A stretch of DNA of 5,814 bases, taken from the NCBI GenBank assembly GCA_018711755.1, contig DVHY01000027.1:1-5814 (forward strand), written 5' to 3'. The stretch comes from Candidatus Limivicinus faecipullorum. Lineage in GTDB: Bacteria > Bacillota > Clostridia > Oscillospirales > Oscillospiraceae. Below the pieces are notes generated by a model. That model saw nothing but the letters and a program-made list of their open reading frames with translations, had not been told where the DNA came from and made no database searches. The position numbers were made by a program, and so were the translations under genes. Below are positions 1 to 5,170 of the stretch, piece after piece; within the stretch, counting starts at the first letter, position 1, and each line of letters begins with the position of its first letter.

Positions 1-126
1 AATTACAGTTCCGCTGGCTGACAGTTTGGGATTGATAAATCCGGTAAAGCCGTTTGCCACGGCAAGAATAATCAGGCACAGGCATATTACTAAGGCCAGC
101 TTGGAAAATGCAGAATAATCTTTCAT
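1..126 (-). CDS. 5' end of a membrane-anchored protein, third gene of the metal operon (partial)
   Basis: Only the first 42 codons are present; the gene continues beyond the left edge. Translation starts at an ATG (126-124) and opens with a short polar stretch, then one hydrophobic helix at about residues 9-30 (LALVICLCLIILAVANGF), then a polar segment. It begins 12 bases after the stop of the preceding gene, with a weak GGGG ribosome binding site 7 bases upstream, so it is almost certainly co-transcribed with the two GTPase-like genes. In other Firmicutes, genes for DUF1980 (YcgQ-like) proteins commonly sit beside a membrane permease of the YcgR type. A permease or other membrane partner is therefore the natural guess, but the fragment is too short to recognise a family. 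The function is not assigned. Confidence 0.7.
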   Translation of the reverse strand, partial: MKDYSAFSKLALVICLCLIILAVANGFTGFINPKLSASGTVI

Positions 127-138
127 ATCTGATCCCCA

Positions 139-1095
139 TCAATAGAACGTAGCTACAGGCTGTTCGGGAGCTTCGCAGCTCTCGGCGGAGATATAGCTGA
201 GAACGGGGCCCCGGCGGTTATAGGCCCGGTGGAACTTGAAGTTGACCTTGGCGGTGAGTATCATCCAGCTGTCGTCCTTCACGGTGTCGGCCTTGTCCCA
301 CTGGCAGACCAGAGCCGCAAACTGTATATCCTCCACGCAGCAGGTCATCACATGGCGGCCCACCACGAAGCAGTTTGCCGGCAACTTCTTACGCACCAGA
401 GCGCGGCATTTGAAGCGCACGGTCTTGCCGTCGTACTTCTTGGGCTCGTCGGCCATATCCCTGTAGAAGAGGGCGAAGTCATCGTCCCCTATCTCCACAA
501 TGGGGGCGTTCAGGTCAAAGGGCAGGGGGTCTTCAATGTCATCATATACCACCTTGCCGTTCTTGGCCTCGTAGGCGATATCCGCCCGGCGGGAGGCCCC
601 CCGGACTATCTTGTGGAAGGCCATCTTGTCCATGGTCTTCTCGTCAAAGCGGTTGAAGACCACCAGCTCTGCGCTTTTCAGCTTGTCGTAGACCAGCTGG
701 CGCATGTTGCTGTTGTAGCTGAGGAAGGTGGCCGAGTCGGCGAACATGAACTCCTGATATACCATCCAGCCCTCGGGCATGGCGTTGTAGAGCACATCCA
801 GCATCCACATGCCGTTGTACTCCACCACCACCCGCTCGGCCCTGGTCTCGGCCAGCCATTTCTCCAGGTTCTCCCTGGTCAGGCTGTCCTGGTCCTCCAC
901 CACCCGTATCTGCACGGTGTCGGAGGCAAACTGCTCCGGGGCGTATTCCTCTTCCCCCTCTTCGCAGACCAGCAGCAGGGTCTTCTCCCCATTGCAGAAG
1001 CGCCGGTCCTCCAGAGTCTCCTGGATGAACTTGGTCTTGCCCCCCTCCAGGAAGCCGGTGAAGAGGTATACAGGGACGTCTTTTCTGTTACTCAA
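139..1095 (-). CDS. Divergent CobW/COG0523-like protein fused to a YcgQ/DUF1980-like C-terminal domain
   Basis: This 318-residue protein appears to have two parts. Residues 8-155 follow the CobW-type G3E GTPase plan in degenerate form: a P-loop-like GFLEGGKT at 14-21, CEEGEEEY at 44-51 where relatives have an ENEFGE-type motif, VEYNG at 91-95 in place of EPSG, and NRFD at 148-151 in place of NKxD. The CxCC metal motif of the family is absent. Residues 205-318 resemble the C-terminal domain of YcgQ (DUF1980/TIGR03943): a KKYDGKTVRF strand, then GRHVMTCC at 246-253, a DDSW segment and a PVATFY tail. Cys 252, 253 and 264 are possible metal ligands. The start is a TTG inside TTGAGTAA, overlapping the stop of the upstream GTPase gene by 8 bases, with GGAG 10 bases upstream; no ATG is available nearby. 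The layout implies translational coupling and a shared job in metal trafficking. The fold is inferred from motifs, and GTP hydrolysis is uncertain. Confidence 0.8.
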   Translation of the reverse strand: MSNRKDVPVYLFTGFLEGGKTKFIQETLEDRRFCNGEKTLLLVCEEGEEEYAPEQFASDTVQIRVVEDQDSLTRENLEKWLAETRAERVVVEYNGMWMLDVLYNAMPEGWMVYQEFMFADSATFLSYNSNMRQLVYDKLKSAELVVFNRFDEKTMDKMAFHKIVRGASRRADIAYEAKNGKVVYDDIEDPLPFDLNAPIVEIGDDDFALFYRDMADEPKKYDGKTVRFKCRALVRKKLPANCFVVGRHVMTCCVEDIQFAALVCQWDKADTVKDDSWMILTAKVNFKFHRAYNRRGPVLSYISAESCEAPEQPVATFY

Positions 1096-2191
1096 TATTA
1101 AACAGCTCCTTCAGTGCCTGTTCCTTCAGCTTGGAACCGATGACGCAGAAGCGCCCTGTGACGGCGGCGGCGCCCCGGCGGATATCGCTCTCGCCGGGCA
1201 CGTAGTCAAAGTATATCCAGTCCCCGTCGCTGGAGTCCAGGATGCCCTTGGCTCTCAGCACGGTGCCGAAGCGTTCCTCATCGCCCAGGGCGGACAGCAG
1301 GCTGCGCAGCTCCTCCTCGCTGAACTTTCTGGGCGTCTCCATGCCCCAGCTGGTGAATATCTCGTCGGCATGGTGGTGGTGCTCGTGGTCGTGGTCATGG
1401 CAGCCGCAGCTGCAGTTCTCGTCGTGCTCGTGGTGATGCTCGTGCTCCTCGTGCTCATGGTCATGATGGTGCTCGTGCTCATGATCGTGGCAGCCGCAGC
1501 TGCACTCCTCATCATGCTCGTGGTGATGCTCATGCTCATCATGCTCATGGTCATGATGGTGCTCGTGGTGTTCGTGGGCCAGGCGCTCCATCTCGGCTTT
1601 CAGGCCGTTCTCGTCCATGGCCTCGGCTATCTGCTTGCCGGAGATCTTGTCCCAGGGAGTGGTGATGAGCCCGGCATGGCCGTTAATCCCCTTCAGCAGC
1701 TCCGTGGCGGCCAGTATTTTTTCGGGGGAAGCGGTGTCGGTGCGGCTCATGACGATGAGGTCGGCGTTCTCCACCTGGTCGTTGAAGAACTCGCCGAAGT
1801 TTCTCATGTACATGCGGCACTTGCCCGCGTCCACCAGAGTGACCTTGGCGCCTATCTCGGCCCCCTCCACTCCGGAGACGGCCTTGGCCACGTCGCTGAG
1901 CTTGCCCACGCCGGAGGGCTCAATGATTATCCGGTCGGGAGCGTAGTCCGCCATCACCTTTTTAAGGGCCTTGGTGAAGTCGCCCACCAGGGTGCAGCAG
2001 ATGCAGCCGGAGTTCATCTCGGTGATCTCCACCCCGGCGTCCTTCAGAAAGCCGCCGTCAATGGCTATCTCGCCGAACTCGTTTTCAATGAGCACCAGCT
2101 TCTCGCCCTGATAGGCCTCGGCTATCAGCTTGCGGATAAGGGTGGTCTTGCCGGCCCCAAGGAAGCCGGAGAATATGTCTATCTTAGTCAT
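1088..2191 (-). CDS. COG0523/CobW-family GTP-binding metallochaperone with His/Cys-rich insert
   Basis: This 367-residue member of the G3E/COG0523 family (CobW, YciC/ZagA, ZNG1) would use GTP binding and hydrolysis to deliver a metal, most likely zinc, to a client protein in the cytoplasm. Visible motifs are Walker A GFLGAGKT at 9-16, ENEFGEIAIDG at 36-46, the metal-binding CICC at 63-66, and IIIEPSGVG at 88-96. The base-recognition motif reads SRTD (149-152) instead of NKxD. Residues 206-274 are a metal-binding insert with 33 His and two CSCGC motifs. A CobW C-terminal domain follows to the end. An in-frame extension upstream to 2296 is rejected: the ATG at 2191 has GGAGG (2203-2199) 7 bases upstream, and the promoter and terminator lie inside the extension. 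It is the first gene of an operon with the overlapping DUF1980-fused partner. The metal is inferred; cobalt or nickel cannot be excluded. Confidence 0.93.
   Translation of the reverse strand: MTKIDIFSGFLGAGKTTLIRKLIAEAYQGEKLVLIENEFGEIAIDGGFLKDAGVEITEMNSGCICCTLVGDFTKALKKVMADYAPDRIIIEPSGVGKLSDVAKAVSGVEGAEIGAKVTLVDAGKCRMYMRNFGEFFNDQVENADLIVMSRTDTASPEKILAATELLKGINGHAGLITTPWDKISGKQIAEAMDENGLKAEMERLAHEHHEHHHDHEHDEHEHHHEHDEECSCGCHDHEHEHHHDHEHEEHEHHHEHDENCSCGCHDHDHEHHHHADEIFTSWGMETPRKFSEEELRSLLSALGDEERFGTVLRAKGILDSSDGDWIYFDYVPGESDIRRGAAAVTGRFCVIGSKLKEQALKELFNIE
1401..1567 (-). repeat. 90-bp tandem repeat coding for the His/Cys-rich metal-binding module
   Basis: Two copies of a 90-bp unit lie head to tail inside the GTPase gene; the landmark cagccgcagctgca recurs at 1401 and 1491. 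By hand alignment, 1401-1477 and 1491-1567 differ at about seven positions. A decayed further copy extends left toward 1371. Each unit encodes 30 residues: one CSCGC motif followed by His-Asp and His-Glu runs. The differences are mostly silent or swap Asp and Glu, so the metal-ligand pattern is kept while the DNA drifts. The period is a multiple of three, so copies can be gained or lost without a frameshift. Confidence 0.9.
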
Positions 2192-2225
2192 GGTTATGCC
2201 TCCATGTATTTTATTTCGAGAGGGT

Positions 2226-2253
2226 ATTATATCACTTTTTTTATTTTTTACAA
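2226..2253 (-). promoter_or_regulatory. Sigma-A-type promoter of the metal-handling operon
   Basis: On the minus strand a perfect TATAAT (2231-2226) lies 16 bases after TTGTAA (2253-2248), separated by an A-rich spacer. Transcription would begin near 2219, giving a leader of about 28 bases that contains the GGAGG of the GTPase gene. No Zur-type box resembling the Bacillus consensus (TCGTAAT-N-ATTACGA) is recognisable around it, so metal regulation cannot be read from the sequence. Confidence 0.75.
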
Positions 2254-2281
2254 TAGAAGAAAGGGCCCCTGAGGGCCCTTT
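2252..2281 (-). terminator. Terminator after the XRE membrane protein gene
   Basis: AAAGGGCCC and GGGCCCTTT form a perfect 9-bp stem (2260-2281) around a 4-base loop. On the minus strand it is followed by CTTCTATT, a moderate U-rich tail. It lies 34 bases past the stop of the XRE-type membrane gene and just before the -35 box of the GTPase operon, so it separates the two units. Confidence 0.75.
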
Positions 2282-2314
2282 CCTTCCATTATTCACAGTT
2301 TGTCAAAGTTTAAA

Positions 2315-3058
2315 TCAATCTGAAGCTCCGCCGCCGTCCGCCCCGTCTTCTTTTGCTCCGGTCTTCCTCACCGCCGGGAAGCCCAGCACCCACAGGGCCG
2401 CCCCCAGAGCGGCATAGACATAGTAACAGGCGGCCACATACATAGCCATATATACCGCAGTATTTACATAGCCCCGTTGTTCCAGAAACGCCCCCGGGCC
2501 GACTCCGTATACGGATGAAATGCTCACGGTGAGCATCTGTATGCACACCGGCAGCATGAACAGCGCCACGGCTCCTATGAGCCCCAGCAGGCAGCGGCGG
2601 GCATGTTTCACCCAGGGTCTGTCCAGGGGCTTTGCCTTTAAAACCATTGCCAGGCCCTGGACGGCGCTCCAGCCCAGAGCCAGCATATACATGGGCTTGA
2701 GGGTGCAGCTCAGCAGCAGGCCGGGCAGCACTATGAAATAAGCGGCCTGTATCTTAAGTGTCTCCGGCCTGAGCAGCTTATAACCGACGAAGAGAGCCAG
2801 GAACAGCCCCAGGGACAGCGCCAGCCACCGGTATTCCCTCCGCCTGTCCGCCATCTGGGGCGTACCGTAGAGAAGGGCGCCGGCGTCGCTGTCCAGGGCG
2901 GCGGCAATGTCCAGCAGCATGTCTATGTCCGGCCGGGTGCGGCCGGTCTCGTAGTTGGAGACGGTCTGTCTCGTCACATGCAGCCTCTCGGCCAGTTCCT
3001 CCTGGGTCAGCCCTCTGGCGCAGCGCAGCTCTTTTATGTTTTTGCCTATGTCCCGCAT
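2315..3058 (-). CDS. XRE-family helix-turn-helix regulator with a multi-pass membrane domain
   Basis: The protein has 247 residues. Residues 1-63 form a Cro/C1-type DNA-binding domain: IGKNIKELR, then the helix-turn-helix LTQEELAERLHVTRQTVSNYE at about 17-37 and the usual GRTRPD turn. Hydrophobic segments follow at roughly 77-96, 104-119, 122-140, 155-176 and 200-227, so about five membrane passes are predicted, with a short charged and Gly-rich cytoplasmic tail. Such XRE-plus-membrane proteins are common in Firmicutes and are thought to tie a local regulon to a membrane or envelope signal; the signal here is unknown. The ATG at 3058 was chosen over an upstream TTG at 3109 because GAGGTG (3070-3065) sits 6 bases before it and the HTH domain starts at once. 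It is a single-gene unit with its own promoter and terminator. A palindrome in the promoter suggests autoregulation. Confidence 0.88.
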   Translation of the reverse strand: MRDIGKNIKELRCARGLTQEELAERLHVTRQTVSNYETGRTRPDIDMLLDIAAALDSDAGALLYGTPQMADRRREYRWLALSLGLFLALFVGYKLLRPETLKIQAAYFIVLPGLLLSCTLKPMYMLALGWSAVQGLAMVLKAKPLDRPWVKHARRCLLGLIGAVALFMLPVCIQMLTVSISSVYGVGPGAFLEQRGYVNTAVYMAMYVAACYYVYAALGAALWVLGFPAVRKTGAKEDGADGGGASD

Positions 3059-3076
3059 GGCTTTCACCTCGGCCCC

Positions 3077-3105
3077 ATCATAGCATTTTCCGCCGGAAAA
3101 GTCAC
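3077..3105 (-). promoter_or_regulatory. Promoter with embedded palindrome (putative autoregulatory operator) of the XRE membrane gene
   Basis: On the minus strand an extended -10, TGCTATGAT (hexamer 3082-3077), lies 17 bases after GTGACT (3105-3100, four of six matches to TTGACA). The spacer holds a perfect palindrome, TTTTCCG-G-CGGAAAA (3100-3086), 7-bp arms around one base. A repressor dimer there would block polymerase, and the encoded XRE protein is the obvious candidate. One caution is that the predicted start near 3070 leaves a leader of only about 12 bases. Confidence 0.55.
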
Positions 3106-3138
3106 GCAAGGATGTTTTTGCACAGGTTTTTCCCCGGG

Positions 3139-3170
3139 AAAAAGAAACGCCGGGGCACTTTTGTGCCCCG
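3139..3170 (-). terminator. Rho-independent terminator of the FMN-barrel gene
   Basis: CGGGGCAC and GTGCCCCG form a perfect 8-bp stem around AAAA (3151-3170). On the minus strand it is followed by GCGTTTCTTTTT. It begins 6 bases after the stop of the pyridoxamine-oxidase-like gene. Confidence 0.88.
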
Positions 3171-3176
3171 GAAACG

Positions 3177-3578
3177 TCAGAACTTATAGACCTTGGGAGG
3201 ATTGGTAAAGGAGTAGAGGGTGGCGGTGACGTTGCGCAGGTACCACACCTCGGTGTTCCCGTCGTCGGGGGAGTACATGGCCTGCAGGCTGGGATAGGCC
3301 TCCAGCATGCTTACCCTGGCTGGCCTGTCGTCATCCTCCACGGCGCTGGCCTCCACTCTCAGCCAGTCTCCGCCCACCATGGCGCACAGCTCCAGTTTGG
3401 GGTTGGCGTGGAGCTGATGGGACACGGCCTTGGCTTTGCCGGTCTGGATATACAGCTTACCGTTAAAGAGGTTCACGGTGCCGAAGGGGCGCACTCTGGG
3501 CTGGCCCTCGTCACAGGTGGCCAGATAGTAAGTCCCGGCCTTTTTCAGCATCTCATAAACTTCGTTGATTTCCTGCAT
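3177..3578 (-). CDS. Pyridoxamine 5'-phosphate oxidase-like FMN-binding split-barrel protein
   Basis: The 133-residue protein matches the small stand-alone members of the split-barrel flavin-binding superfamily. It has an N-terminal helix (residues 2-14), then AGTYYLATCDEGQPRVRPFG at 14-33, the typical entry into the barrel. NLFNGKLYIQTGKAKAVSHQL (36-56) follows, where Lys/Ser residues of relatives contact the FMN phosphate, and then the core strands KLELCAM and DWLRVEASAVEDDD. Relatives include the NimA-like and general-stress FMN proteins, which bind FMN or related cofactors and reduce small molecules; the substrate cannot be read from the sequence. True vitamin B6 oxidases are longer (about 210 residues), so PdxH activity is unlikely. 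The ATG at 3578 has GGAG (3589-3586) 7 bases upstream, which favours it over longer in-frame starts. It is monocistronic, with a terminator just downstream and a GC-rich, foldable leader upstream. Confidence 0.87.
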   Translation of the reverse strand: MQEINEVYEMLKKAGTYYLATCDEGQPRVRPFGTVNLFNGKLYIQTGKAKAVSHQLHANPKLELCAMVGGDWLRVEASAVEDDDRPARVSMLEAYPSLQAMYSPDDGNTEVWYLRNVTATLYSFTNPPKVYKF

Positions 3579-3594
3579 TTTTATTCTCCACTCT

Positions 3595-3682
3595 GCCGCC
3601 GATAGTGTCAGCGCAGCATTCCATAAGCGGCCCATGGAAAGACTCTCCTGCGCTGCGTTCTCCCGCTGAGAGTGCAGGCGGC
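3595..3682 (-). promoter_or_regulatory. Structured GC-rich leader upstream of the FMN-barrel gene (candidate cis-regulatory RNA)
   Basis: Three nested inverted repeats can stack: GCCGCC/GGCGGC (3595-3600 with 3677-3682), CAGCGCAG/CTGCGCTG (3609-3616 with 3648-3655) and TTCCAT/ATGGAA (3619-3624 with 3634-3639). A fourth pair, ACTCTC/GAGAGT (3642-3647 with 3668-3673), cannot form at the same time as the second. The base of the structure ends a few bases before the ribosome binding site GGAG at 3589-3586. This is the layout of a leader that switches folds, but it matches no riboswitch class I recognise (glycine, TPP and FMN were considered), and GC-rich DNA folds easily by chance. Confidence 0.35.
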
Positions 3683-3779
3683 GGTGGCTCCGGTATGTAA
3701 TCCTGTTTTATCCGCCCGACCCTCTTGGTTTTATTTTCTATATACATCTAGGATTTTATACCATTTACCGGCAGATTCC

Positions 3780-3808
3780 TTGACTTTTTTGTAAACATAT
3801 TGTACAGT
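3780..3808 (+). promoter_or_regulatory. Sigma-A-type promoter of the M15 carboxypeptidase gene
   Basis: TTGACT (3780-3785) and TACAGT (3803-3808) are separated by exactly 17 bases. The -35 matches five of six consensus positions and the -10 four of six. Transcription would begin near 3815, leaving a leader of about 75 bases before the TTG start at 3891. Confidence 0.7.
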
Positions 3809-3890
3809 TGCCCTGTAAGTTCCGGGCTTTTTTGATTCCCGGATAGTTTTCCTGGGGCCTCAGGGCCAAACAGAAAGCGGAGAAAGCGAA

Positions 3891-4727
3891 TTGAAACTTA
3901 AAAGCAGAGACAGAACAGTTATCATAATATTGCTCACGGTGCTGCTGTTTGCATGTATATGCACCCTCAGCCTTGTGCTTATGGGCAGCGGGCTTGAAGC
4001 GATGGCGGAAGCGGTCTCGGCCAGCCCGGCCCCCACAGCTACGCCGGAGCCCAGTCCCAGTCCAAGCCCCACAGCCACCCCGGAGCCCACGGCAACGCCG
4101 GAGCCCACGCCGGCTCTCAGAGAGCGCACGGAACTTCTCATTCTGGTAAATCCCTGGAACAAGCTGCCGAAGGATTATGCCCCGGATCTGGAGGAGATAC
4201 CCCAGGCGGATACTGAGGACCCCTTATATGTGGACGTGCGCTGCGCCGAAGCTCTCAAACAGATGATGGCCGACTGCGAGGCCGCCGGCGGCCACCCCTA
4301 CATATGTTCGGCCTATCGCAGCCTGGAAAAGCAGCAGTTCCTTTTCAACAACAAGATACGCCGTCTGGTGCTGGAGGGAGTGGACCCGGACGAGGCCCCG
4401 GACATTGCCGCCATGAGCGTGGCAAAGCCCAATACCAGCGAACACCAGCTGGGTCTTGCGGTGGACATTATCGACTTTTTCTATACCAATCTGGACAAGG
4501 GCCAGGAGGACACTGCCACCCAGCAGTGGCTTATGGAGAATTCCTGGCGTTACGGCTTCATCCTGCGCTACCCCAACGGCAGCAGCGAGATAACCGGCAT
4601 CATCTATGAGCCCTGGCACTACCGCTATGTGGGCCAGGAGGCGGCGGAGGAGATCTATGAGCTGGGCGTGACGCTGGAGGAGTATCTGGACATGTTCTAT
4701 GAGCCTCTGGACAGCGCCGGAGAATAG
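3891..4727 (+). CDS. Membrane-anchored M15-family (VanY/LAS-type) D-alanyl-D-alanine carboxypeptidase
   Basis: This 278-residue zinc peptidase is predicted to trim stem peptides of peptidoglycan outside the cell. Residues 9-31 form an N-terminal membrane anchor after a basic KLKSRDR start. Residues 45-75 are a Pro/Thr/Glu/Ser-rich spacer with repeated TPEPT and SPSP units, likely crossing part of the wall. The catalytic domain begins near 110 and shows the LAS-family signatures: SAYRSLEKQ at 140-148, SEHQLGLAVD at 183-192 and EPWHYRYVG at 240-248. By family knowledge His185, Asp192 and His243 bind zinc and Glu240 is the catalytic base; all are present, so it should be active. A D,D- versus L,D-specificity cannot be decided by eye. 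The start is TTG with GGAG (3879-3882) 8 bases upstream; no ATG occurs before residue 31, inside the membrane helix. Nearby spoIIID hints at, but does not prove, a sporulation or spore-wall role. Confidence 0.92.
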   Translation: MKLKSRDRTVIIILLTVLLFACICTLSLVLMGSGLEAMAEAVSASPAPTATPEPSPSPSPTATPEPTATPEPTPALRERTELLILVNPWNKLPKDYAPDLEEIPQADTEDPLYVDVRCAEALKQMMADCEAAGGHPYICSAYRSLEKQQFLFNNKIRRLVLEGVDPDEAPDIAAMSVAKPNTSEHQLGLAVDIIDFFYTNLDKGQEDTATQQWLMENSWRYGFILRYPNGSSEITGIIYEPWHYRYVGQEAAEEIYELGVTLEEYLDMFYEPLDSAGE

Positions 4728-4738
4728 GCCCGGAAGGC

Positions 4739-4754
4739 GCCGCCCGTCGGCGGC
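4739..4754 (+). repeat. Short GC-rich hairpin just past the carboxypeptidase stop
   Basis: GCCGCC and GGCGGC form a perfect 6-bp stem around CGTC, 11 bases after the stop codon. The tail AAGCTCTTATA is poor in T, so it is at best an auxiliary terminator ahead of the stronger stem at 4781-4822. Confidence 0.35.
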
Positions 4755-4780
4755 AAGCTCTTATAGACGTCGGGGACATA

Positions 4781-4822
4781 AAATCAGGCGGCATTTTGAA
4801 AACGCAGAATGCCGCCTGATTT
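4781..4822. terminator. Bidirectional terminator between the converging carboxypeptidase and spoIIID genes
   Basis: A perfect 15-bp inverted repeat, AAATCAGGCGGCATT (4781-4795) with AATGCCGCCTGATTT (4808-4822), surrounds a 12-base loop. The A/T ends of the stem give a short U-rich tail in either direction (GATTTATA rightward, GATTTTATG leftward). It lies 53 bases after the carboxypeptidase stop and 32 bases after the spoIIID stop, so it can end both transcripts. Confidence 0.85.
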
Positions 4823-4854
4823 ATACATGGTGCCAAAGCTGAGGGCGGAGCGTC

Positions 4855-5106
4855 TCAGTCCTCTCCCCTGTATTTTCGTCTGGTGGCCAAGCCGCCCCGG
4901 ATGTGTCTCTCCGCCTTGTTTATATCCAGCAGCTGCCGCACTTGCTTGTATAGCCCCGGATTCAGTCTGGGCAAACGCTCAGTCAGGTCTTTATGTACCG
5001 TAGATTTGGAAATGCCGAACTCTGTGGCGGCGGAGCGGACGGTCGCCCGGTTATCGATGATGTATGCGGCCAGATCGCAGGCCCGCTCTTCGATATTTGT
5101 GTACAA
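4855..5106 (-). CDS. spoIIID: Sporulation transcriptional regulator SpoIIID
   Basis: The 83-residue protein matches SpoIIID throughout: IEERACDLAAYIIDNRATVR at 5-24, the helix-turn-helix AATEFGISKSTVHKDLTERL at about 26-45, NPGLYKQVRQLLDINKAERH, then the conserved IRGGLATRRKYRG basic tail that gives extra DNA contacts. In Bacillus and clostridia SpoIIID is made in the mother cell under sigma-E and activates or represses many mother-cell genes, including sigK. The start is probably the TTG at 5106: GGGGAG (5120-5115) lies 8 bases upstream, and the distance from start to the conserved IxER equals that of the Bacillus protein. Two GTG codons at 5115 and 5112 overlap or directly abut that ribosome binding site, so they are unlikely. 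The leader is unusual because the site lies inside a 14-bp inverted repeat. Length is normal for the family. Confidence 0.95.
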   Translation of the reverse strand: MYTNIEERACDLAAYIIDNRATVRSAATEFGISKSTVHKDLTERLPRLNPGLYKQVRQLLDINKAERHIRGGLATRRKYRGED

Positions 5107-5114
5107 ATACACCA

Positions 5115-5157
5115 CTCCCCATACTCTCGTGCTTAATGTATATGAGAGTATGGGGAG
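5115..5157 (-). promoter_or_regulatory. Perfect 14-bp inverted repeat covering the spoIIID ribosome binding site, with a sigma-E-like promoter overlapping
   Basis: CTCCCCATACTCTC (minus strand 5157-5144) and GAGAGTATGGGGAG (5128-5115) pair perfectly over 14 bp around a 15-base loop. The GGGGAG ribosome binding site of spoIIID is the last six bases of the 3' arm, so any transcript starting upstream of 5157 would hide it. A sigma-E-like promoter also overlaps: ACATATA (5165-5159), 14 bases, then CATATACA (5144-5137), resembling KMATATT and CATACAMT. Transcripts from it would start near 5130, lose the 5' arm and leave the site free. The repeat is seen directly; promoter and function are inferred. 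Confidence 0.6.
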
Positions 5158-5170
5158 CTATATGTGCCGC

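Larger units (their letters stand above)
3579..3890. other. 312-base intergenic region between divergent genes
   Basis: No protein gene is seen here; the short open frames lack ribosome binding sites and family signatures. The left third is GC-rich and foldable (3595-3682) and would be the leader of the minus-strand FMN-barrel gene. The centre (3710-3775) is AT-rich; a TATAAA on the minus strand (3760-3755) could be its -10 but has no good -35. The right third carries the rightward promoter of the M15 peptidase gene. In the leader of that gene a 6-bp stem, TCCGGG (3821-3826) with CCCGGA (3838-3843), is followed by TAGTTTT and could act as a weak attenuator. Confidence 0.6.

Noticed and set aside
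229..1101. 290-codon plus-strand open frame opposite the DUF1980-fused gene
   Set aside because: His/Val/Leu-biased composition typical of an antisense frame of a GC-rich gene; the minus-strand protein has clear motifs.
809..2272. Long open frame on the plus strand (487 codons) opposite the GTPase operon, with a hydrophobic Val/Leu/Met/Ala-rich stretch resembling membrane helices
   Set aside because: It is the antisense shadow of the two GTPase genes; the hydrophobic run is the reverse complement of His/Asp/Glu codons in the repeat, and there is no ribosome binding site or family similarity.
2192..2296. N-terminal extension of the COG0523 GTPase by 35 residues
   Set aside because: It would translate the terminator hairpin and the operon promoter; the ATG at 2191 has an ideal GGAGG and directly precedes the conserved IDIFSGFLGAGKT.
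3059..3109. TTG start at 3109 for the XRE membrane protein
   Set aside because: It would place the promoter -10 and the palindrome inside the coding region; the ATG at 3058 has a proper ribosome binding site and begins the HTH domain.
3600..3700. Known riboswitch (glycine, TPP or FMN type) in the structured leader
   Set aside because: GAGAGT/ACTCTC and CTGAGAG pieces recall glycine and TPP elements, but the remaining conserved blocks of those classes are missing.
3553..3747. Small minus-strand frame of 64 codons overlapping the leader of the FMN-barrel gene
   Set aside because: No ribosome binding site, low-complexity composition and no recognisable domain; the region is better explained as a structured leader.
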